The notes below the pieces were generated by a model. It did no database searches. It worked only from the letters and a program-made list of their open reading frames with translations, and was not told the DNA's origin. From Myrica gale (Eukaryota; Streptophyta; Magnoliopsida; Fagales; Myricaceae): 64,000 nt of DNA. Of the stretch, positions 57,665 to 64,000 are shown one piece after another. Position numbers and translations under genes: made by a program. The stretch spans positions 7,509,501 through 7,573,500 of the forward strand of contig OZ005611.1 of the NCBI GenBank assembly GCA_963930655.1. Reading direction: 5' to 3'. Within the stretch, counting starts at the first letter, position 1, and every line of letters starts with the position of its first letter.

Positions 57665-59858
57665 AAGTTGGCGCATGGAGGTCCGAAATGCCCAACTTGC
57701 TAAGCAAGGCACGAAAGAGGTCACAGCCCAAAGCTTTGGTGAAAATATCGGCTAATTGGGCCGAGGCAGGAACATGAGCGGGAGCGATAAGACCACTGCG
57801 CAATTTTTCACGAACAAGGTGGCAATCAATTTCAATATGTTTGGTGCGTTCATGAAAAACCGGATTCTTAGCAATGTGTAAGGCGGCTTGATTATCGCAG
57901 TAGAGATGCATAGGTTGAGGGTGAGAGACGTGAAGATCGCGAAGAAGAGTCTGCAACCAAGTGAGCTCACAAGTGGTGGAGGCCATGGCACGGTATTCAG
58001 CTTCAGCGGAGGAGCGAGAAACAGTGGACTGTTTCTTGGTGCGCCAGGAGATGGGACTGGAACCAAGCTGAATGAAGAAACCAGTGGTGGAACGTCGAGT
58101 AGAGGGACAGCTGGCCCAGTCGGAGTCGGTATAGGCAGTGACCTGCAATGTATTCTGAGTAGGGTAAAAAAGACCTTGGCCTGGAGTAGATTTAAGATAG
58201 CGTAAAATACGGAGAGCAGCGTCATAATGTGGTTGGCGAGGAGCATGCATGAATTGGCTGAGGAGATTGACCGAGAAGACGATGTCTGGCCGTGTAAGGG
58301 TGAGGTAAATGAGGCGGCCCACGAGACGACGATATAGACTGGAGTCGGGCAAGAGTGCACCATCAGTGTCGGTGAGCTTGAGGTTTTGCTCCATGGGCGT
58401 GGAAGCAGGACGAGCACCAAGTTGACCACTGTCGGCAAGGATATCAAGGGTATACTTGCGTTGATTGAGGAAGATGCCAGAGGGTGAGCGAGCGACCTCA
58501 AGACCAAGAAAATATTTGATGGGGCCAAGATCCTTGATCTTGAAGCGTTGCCCAACGAAAGCTTTGAGTTGTTGAATATGAGAGAGGTCATTACCTGCGA
58601 GAAGAATGTCATCAACATAAACTAAGATTAATGTAAAAGAAGAACCGGAAGTGCGAGTAAAGAGAGAGTGATCAGCCTGAGACTGATGGAAACCAGCGGC
58701 CAAGAGAGCGGTGGAGAGCTTGGAAAACCAGTTGCGAGAGGCTTGCTTGAGGCCGTAGAGAGATTTTTGGAGGCGACAGACACGAGACTCCCCCTTGCGA
58801 CCATAGCCGGGAGGGAGAGACATGTAAACTTCTTCATCAAGGTCGCCATGCAAGAAAGCGTTGTGGACATCCAGTTGATGAAGAGTCCAATTCTTGGCGG
58901 CAGCAACTGCAAGGACACATCTAACAGTGACAAGTTTAGCAACGGGTGAAAATGTGTCATGATAGTCAAGGCCTTCTACCTGAGTGTAGCCTTTGGCAAC
59001 CAAACGAGCTTTATAACGTTCAATAGAACCGTCAGCCCGAAGTTTGGTCTTGAAAACCCATTTGCAACCAATGGGTTTCTTACCAGGAGGAAGAGGTTGG
59101 AGAAGCCAAGTATGATTAGCGTCAAGAGCGTTGAGCTCGGCAGTCATGGCGTCACGCCAGTGGGCATGACGAACAGCAGTAGAGTAACAGGTGGGATCAT
59201 CATGATGAGCTAATGAGGAGAGAAAAGCTAAATGATGGGAGTGAAAGCGATGGTAAGATAAATGAGAGGAGAGACAATGAGTCGTGCCTGATGGAGCCGG
59301 AGAGGAAGGAGAAGCCAAGTGAGAGGAAGGGAGAGTGGGGCAGAGGTAGTCACGAAGACGAGAAGGACAAGTAATGTGGCGCTTGGGACGGGAAGGAGGT
59401 GGGGGAACAAGAGGGGGTGGAGGAAGAGGGGAGGAAGGGGAAGGAGAGGGGATGTCAGGAGTAGGGGAGGAAGGGGAAGGAGGGGGGATGTCAGGAATAG
59501 GTAACGGGAGAACGGGACTAGGAGAAGGATGAGTGGCGGAATCATGATAAGGAAAAAGAGTCTCTTCAAAAGTGACATCGCGAGAAATATGGAGTTGGCG
59601 AGTGTCAAGGTCGTAAACACGATAAGCACTATGATGGGAAGGGTAACCAAGGAAGAGGCAACGGCGAGCACGAGGGGAAAATTTATCCCGATGGGAAGAG
59701 AGGGTGTGAGCATAACATAAGCAACCAAAAATGCGTAAGTGACGATAAGAAGGGGTTTGACAAAAAAGAAGTTCGTAAGGGGATTTATGGGCAAGACTAG
59801 CGGAGGGTGTGCGATTAATAAGATAGGTGGCAGTTAGAATGCACTCACCCCAAAAAAA
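57663..59858 (-). pseudogene. Copia pol: end of integrase, reverse transcriptase, RNase H
   Basis: Long open frame on minus ending at 57663. From its start, family-like sequence begins only near 59858 (TYLINRTPSASLAHKSPYEL), after the second frameshift. RT features include WVFKTKLRADGSIERYKARL, LDVHNAFLHGDLDEEVYMSL and the catalytic YVDD. RNase H features include TDSDWASCPSTRRSTTGF and SRSSAEAEYRAM. A proline-rich linker (about residues 200-260) lies between integrase and RT. The RT and RNase H parts look intact; the whole polyprotein is not because of the upstream breaks. Confidence 0.9.
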
Positions 59859-60087
59859 TAAGAGGAAGATTGGCGTGGAAACGGAGACATCGGGCAACAT
59901 TAAGGAGGTGCCGGTGTTTACGTTCAGCAACGCCATTTTGTTGGGGTGTTTCGACACAAGTTTTTTCATGAAAGATGCCATGAGTAGTGAAAAAATGTTG
60001 CATTTTGTGAGAAAGAAATTCTTGACCATTATCCGTGCGAATAATTTTAATAGTCGTGTCAAATTGATTTTTGACAAGGGAAAAAAA
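59859..60087 (-). pseudogene. Copia integrase core segment, in a third frame
   Basis: Between the two A-run frameshifts the family-like integrase sequence (DNGQEF and the downstream catalytic-core residues) is readable only in a frame different from those on both sides. Each junction is a seven-base A/T run, so one base gained or lost at each would explain it. Confidence 0.8.
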
Positions 60088-61954
60088 TTGTGAGACATGA
60101 ATATGTATCAGATTTAAAACGCATCAAATATACCCAAGTAGTACGAGAATAATCGTCAACAAGAGTCAAAAAATAGTGAGCACCTGAGAGCGATGGAGTA
60201 GAATATCCACCCCAAATATCACAATAAATACGATTAAAACAAGACGTGCTCTTATTCAAATTTAATGAAAAAGGTAGCCGAGTATGTTTAGCTCTAGCAC
60301 AAACATCACAATGAAACGTATCATGAGAAAGATTTAAAACAGGGGGAAGACAGGACGAAGAAGGGTGACCTAATCGCGCGTGCCATAAACGAGAGGAGTG
60401 AGCACGAGAAATGTGAAGGGCCGATGGAGAAGAAGGGTTGCAATAGTAAAGTCCATCTCGAACTTCACCCGTTCCAATCAGCTTCTTCGTGACAAGGTCC
60501 TGAAAAACACAAAAGTTAGGAAAAAAGATAGCGACACAATTAAGAGATGAGGTGAGTTTACTAATAGATAATAAATTGAATTTAAAATCGGGAACAAAGA
60601 GAACATTTTGTAAAGATAATTGAGGGGATAAATTAACAGTGCCAGAATGAGTAATAGAAACAATATCACCATTGGGCAAATTAATAGGACAAGGGCGATG
60701 AAGAGATTGCAGATTAGTGAGATGAGAGGCATTAGAGACCATATGATCAGAGGCGCCAGAGTCAATGACCCACTCAGAATTATAACAAGAGACAGAGTTA
60801 CAGGAGATGTTACCAGCGAAATTGGCTGAAGTGTGACCTGAAGGGGTAAGTTTGGAATTAAAAAAATCCATTAGTTGGCTGAATTGGTCAGCCGAAAGAC
60901 CAGCTGGAACCCCTGTATCGTGCGAAACCAAAAGACTTGCTGGAGCCGACTCAGCCGAGAGACCTGCAGAGAGAGAAGTGTTAGCGGCAGCAGCTGGACG
61001 GGCATCTCCGTGGCCGGACGATGGGCGAGAGGGAGGCCGGTGATTGGGAGGAAACCCAATGATGTGATAACATTGTTCCTTCCAGTGCCCATCGCGGTGA
61101 CAGTGGGAGCAGTTCGGTCGGCCTCTCCCTCTCCCGCGTGTTGCAGATGGCCTGTGGAAGCTGCGATTGGTGGCCATGGCAGAGACTTCCGGCGAAGAGT
61201 TGGAGATTTGGAGATGTGGGTGTGAGATCTGGAGATGGCGTTGAGTTTCTTCCTGATGCAAGATCGAATACACTTTGGGCAGATGTGGAAGAGGATCCAT
61301 CGCCAAGATCTGGCTGCGAATGGGGGCATAAGATTCATGGAGCCCCATGAGAAATTGGAAGACCTTCTCTGTGTCATTATGGATCTGAGATTCTTTGAAA
61401 GCACCACAAGTGCAAGCGGGAATGGATTGAAGAGCAGAGAGTTCTTCCCAATTGGATTTTAGAGCTGTAAAGTATGATGTAAGTGATTGGGTATCTTGTG
61501 TAAGATTGGCAATGGCACGTTTGAGGCGAAAAATGCGAGGGTTGTTAGATTGGGAGAATCGGTCTTGAATGTCAAGCCACACAGCTCGTGGGCTGTCATG
61601 GTAAATGAGACTGTCGACGATGGTTTTGTCAATGGAATTGAGAATCCATGACAAAACCATGTCGTTGCAGCGCTCCCACAGTTGAATTGCAGACAAAGAA
61701 GTGGTAGGTTTGGTGAGTGTGCCATCGACAAAACCAAGTTTGTTCTTGGCGTTGAGAGCTATTTTCATGGCACGTCGCCATTTGAGATAATTATCACCTG
61801 TGAGCGGGGTGGAGACCAGAATTGCCCCGGGATAATCGGATGAATGAAGATGATATGGAGAGTTGAGATCTGTGGAATGAGATTGTGAAGAAGGACCCTC
61901 CGGATGGGAGGTTGAAGATGGTGTGGACATTGGATGCTCTGGCTCTGATACCAT
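60088..61954 (-). pseudogene. Copia gag, protease and start of integrase
   Basis: Open frame of about 620 codons on minus. Its ATG (61954-61952) begins at the last LTR base and runs through the primer site. The next Met codon in frame is eight codons later. Features in order: gag (LTGDNYLKWRRAMKIALNAK), zinc knuckle CSHCHRDGHWKEQC, protease WVIDSGASDHM, GAG-pre-integrase LWHARLGHPSSSC and HCDVCARAKHTRLPF-like zinc part, integrase start TLVDDYSRTTWVYLMRFKSD. It loses frame at the A run 60081-60087 and stops near 60059. Confidence 0.9.
61941..61953 (-). other. Primer binding site (tRNA-iMet)
   Basis: TGGTATCAGAGCC on minus, directly adjacent to the 5' LTR. Confidence 0.92.
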
Positions 61955-62178
61955 GTTAAGCTTGTACTTGGAATGCCATTGATGAGAAAATTCTATTCGT
62001 ATTAGAGTTCACAGGTAACATTACAGTATTGATTTATATTACAATAGAAGGAAATCATATCCCATATTCGGTGGTTGTCAATAAGGAAAGGAAATAACAC
62101 TGTGCAGAATTATAACCATATACAGAAGGTGAACGTTGTAGTAACCATATACAGAATGTGAACGTTGTATAGCTAAGA
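61954..62178 (-). repeat. 5' LTR of the Copia element
   Basis: 225 bp; identical to the 3' LTR except for one base. Confidence 0.92.
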
Positions 62179-62183
62179 AGAAG

Positions 62184-63103
62184 AGAAAACGGAAAAAAAA
62201 GAGAACTGAAGACAGTGATGGGTATTAATAGCATTCAACTACTTTTGTAGGTAATTAGACTCGACCTCCTCCGACCCTCCTCCATCACGTTGTTTACGCT
62301 CCAAGTCAATTAAAGTAGTTGATCAGTAACAAATCTTCTAGAGCGATATTGTCGTGGAATCAGCAGCTGCTTTCTTCTAGGTGATGTTTTTTCTTGCTCT
62401 GTTTTTTTGTTTACTTCCTTGTAGGAAACAGAGCAAGCTTACTAAACCGTTGGAGCAGGATCTGCTTTGACCAGCCAAATGTCCAAGCGAAGGAGAGATG
62501 CTCCCATTCGGGCTTCCTTTGATATTGCAGGTCACCTAACACGTAGAATCTTAATGCATGGATTCCTTTGATATTGCAGGTCACCTAACACATAGAATCT
62601 TAATGCAATCTCTTCATGCATGGCAGCAGGAGTTGATCTTTACACAGTGGTAGTTGCTCGCCTTAGACCGGAAGATGTCACTCCAGCGGGAACTGCCATG
62701 ATAGCTCTGTTCAGAGTTCTTGACGACACTTCTGGACGACACTTCTGCCATGATAGCTCCTCCATCACGTTCTTGACGACGGAAGATGTCAGATTTATGC
62801 TCTGTTTCCAGTTAAAACAATGGCTACAAATGCTCTGTTTCCAGTTAAACCCGAGCTTCATCCTTGCCATGGCTTTTCCGGATCTCACTTCATGGTAGTC
62901 TCTGAAAACTACTGGAAAGACGTACAGAAAGTACAAATGCTCTTGGGACAGTTTCCGCAATGATGGTTGCAATGGGTGGAAGTTTGGCTGTTGTGGTGGC
63001 GTTCGGTTGTTTCCGCAAAGAAGATGAAGACACTTACACAGACGAACCGAGAAAACCAAGGACCGCAAATAAGAACAGGTTGAAATCACCACGAAGAGGA
63101 AAA
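62184..63103. other. Non-coding with small duplications
   Basis: Open frames at 62620-62898 (+) and 62640-63092 (-) share the same stretch and match no family. Besides the 49-bp repeat at 62514-62607, GACGACACTTCTG occurs twice (62724-62750) and ATGCTCTGTTTCCAGTTAAA twice (62798-62850). It looks like locally scrambled DNA rather than a gene. Confidence 0.55.
62514..62607. repeat. Tandem duplication, 49-bp unit
   Basis: Copies start at 62514 and 62563 (TTCCTTTGATATTGCAGGTC in both), one substitution (ACGTAG against ACATAG). Confidence 0.9.
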
Positions 63104-63303
63104 GCGGGTCGGATTGGGCAGGAAATGGTAAAACACGGGAAATGGTAAAACACGCTGGTCAGCTTCATTAATTCGCTGGCGCGCTGAGGCCCGTTGGATC
63201 CCCGTGTTTTAATCTGAGCTGTGCCCCCGTAACCCTGTATTTTAACCCCCTTCGTATTCTAACCGGACTCGATAAGACGTAGCTATCAATGTGACTTGGC
63301 CCC
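63104..63303. repeat. Right arm of a diverged inverted repeat
   Basis: Inverted counterpart of 56700-56896. Contains an extra 17-bp tandem copy (GAAATGGTAAAACACG, 63122-63155). No CSD gene lies beyond it within the window. Confidence 0.75.
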
Positions 63304-63525
63304 TCCAGTAAAAAAAAAAAAATCGCAAGCTTCCGTGCAGGATAAATAATATTACTGGGATTTTATTTGAGTTTTTCGAAATCTTACCAAGTGGAATCTC
63401 GTACGTCCCTCGTAGGTTTCCGCCGGTACCGGATAATGATCATTCTAATTTGAATTGTGTTCAACAGTAATTTTATGCTGTTTAAGATTTTCCCAAACTG
63501 CTTTTAAGACTTGCGAAATTTAATT

Positions 63526-63722
63526 GTGTTTGTGTTGTAAAATTTTAGTGTTGTTAAAATTTTAGGTATTGGGTTTAGTGAAAAAGTGAAGAAAGAGGTA
63601 ATTTTTTTTTATATTTTTTTGTAGTAAATGGTAATGATTTGATGGGGAGAGAGATATTATATTGTAATATTTAATTGTGTTAAAATTATAGAGGGGGTAA
63701 AATTTTGGTACACAAACACACA
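63526..63722. mobile_element. MITE, AAAATTTTA family
   Basis: Left end GTGTTTGTGTTGTAAAATTT, right end in reverse complement GTGTTTGTGTACCAAAATTT; interior AT-rich. The target duplication is not clear. Confidence 0.6.
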
Positions 63723-64000
63723 CTTCAAGGGTTACAATGGAATTTAACCAAAAATACTTATCTCTCTTTAATTAATGGTGTAATAATCCGAATCCAATCT
63801 AGAATGTGAGAAAAGAATGAACGAGTGATTGATTATATAAGAGTCATTGGACCTTACTAGGTTGAACTGTGCTTTTACTTTATAATGATCCAAGGAGTTT
63901 CAAAATCAACCTTGACTAGTCATTTTGAGGTCAAAGTACAGATACTTTGAATCTCACATGGAATGAGAGAAAAGAATGAATGAGTGATTGGTTATATAAG
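63723..64000. other. Intergenic, short direct repeat
   Basis: AATGTGAGAAAAGAATGAACGAGTGATTG-like sequence at 63803-63840 recurs at 63959-63998 (first 19: GAGAGAAAAGAATGAATGA). No gene seen. Confidence 0.5.

Larger units (their letters stand above)
57431..62178 (-). mobile_element. Copia retrotransposon, complete structure, recent insertion
   Basis: 4748 bp on the minus strand, flanked by identical AGAAG (57426-57430, 62179-62183). Its two 225-bp LTRs differ at one base. A primer site for tRNA-iMet (TGGTATCAGAGCC) and a polypurine tract are in place. Domain order is gag with zinc knuckle, protease, integrase, RT, RNase H, i.e. Copia. Short LTRs and small size suggest the Ale/Retrofit lineage (inferred). 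Two frameshifts in the integrase part, at A runs 60081-60087 and 59852-59858, break the polyprotein. Confidence 0.95.

Noticed and set aside
57752..61462. Other open frames on both strands inside the Copia element
   Set aside because: Shadows of gag and pol.

Overview
This is a stretch of nuclear DNA from a eudicot plant, probably a perennial with a transposon-rich genome. The evidence is GT-AG introns, plant gene families (NFD4-like nodulin/MFS carrier, GH10 xylanase, thaumatin-like proteins, an AUX1/LAX auxin carrier, a CSD/zinc-knuckle glycine-rich protein), a plant tRNA-Glu and plant-type Copia, Ty3/gypsy, hAT, LINE and SINE elements. The species cannot be told from sequence alone.

Layout. 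1-7.8 kb is a tandem duplication of a roughly 4 kb unit carrying exons of a CYP21-1-type cyclophilin. The two units have since gained different insertions (a MITE, a hAT element, a solo LTR, a Harbinger-like element). 10.5-14.2 kb (+) is an NFD4-like MFS gene with three exons. 16.5-19.5 kb (+) is a GH10 endo-xylanase gene with eight exons and an antisense tRNA-Glu(CTC) gene inside its third intron. 19.7-21 kb is a LINE remnant. 22.3-23.9 kb (-) and 29.8-32.1 kb (-) are two thaumatin-like protein genes, each with a third exon adding a predicted GPI-anchor tail. Between them lie a nested pair of hAT elements and a tRNA-derived SINE. 38.5-42.3 kb (+) is an AUX1/LAX gene with eight exons and one GC-AG intron. 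44-53.9 kb is a retrotransposon graveyard: a solo-LTR-like element, a tandem LTR-gag array, an internally deleted gypsy element and a LINE piece. 55.6-56.3 kb (-) is an intronless cold-shock-domain glycine-rich protein gene. 57.4-62.2 kb (-) is a very young Copia element, and 62.2-64 kb is non-coding with small duplications.

Gene context. From memory of the Arabidopsis map, GH10 / thaumatin / thaumatin / GRP2 lie next to each other on chromosome 4 (At4g38650-At4g38680). LAX2 is next to GRP2B (At2g21050-At2g21060), and the nodulin-like carrier At4g34950 is next to CYP21-1 (At4g34960). The window therefore looks like a merged ancestral block of these segments. Several of the genes act at the wall or apoplast (xylanase, two GPI-anchored thaumatin-like proteins) or the plasma membrane (auxin influx carrier), but nothing shows they form one pathway. 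Genes were joined from exons by reading frame and splice sites. Every joined CDS closes in frame: 556, 553, 346, 314, 487 and 210 residues.
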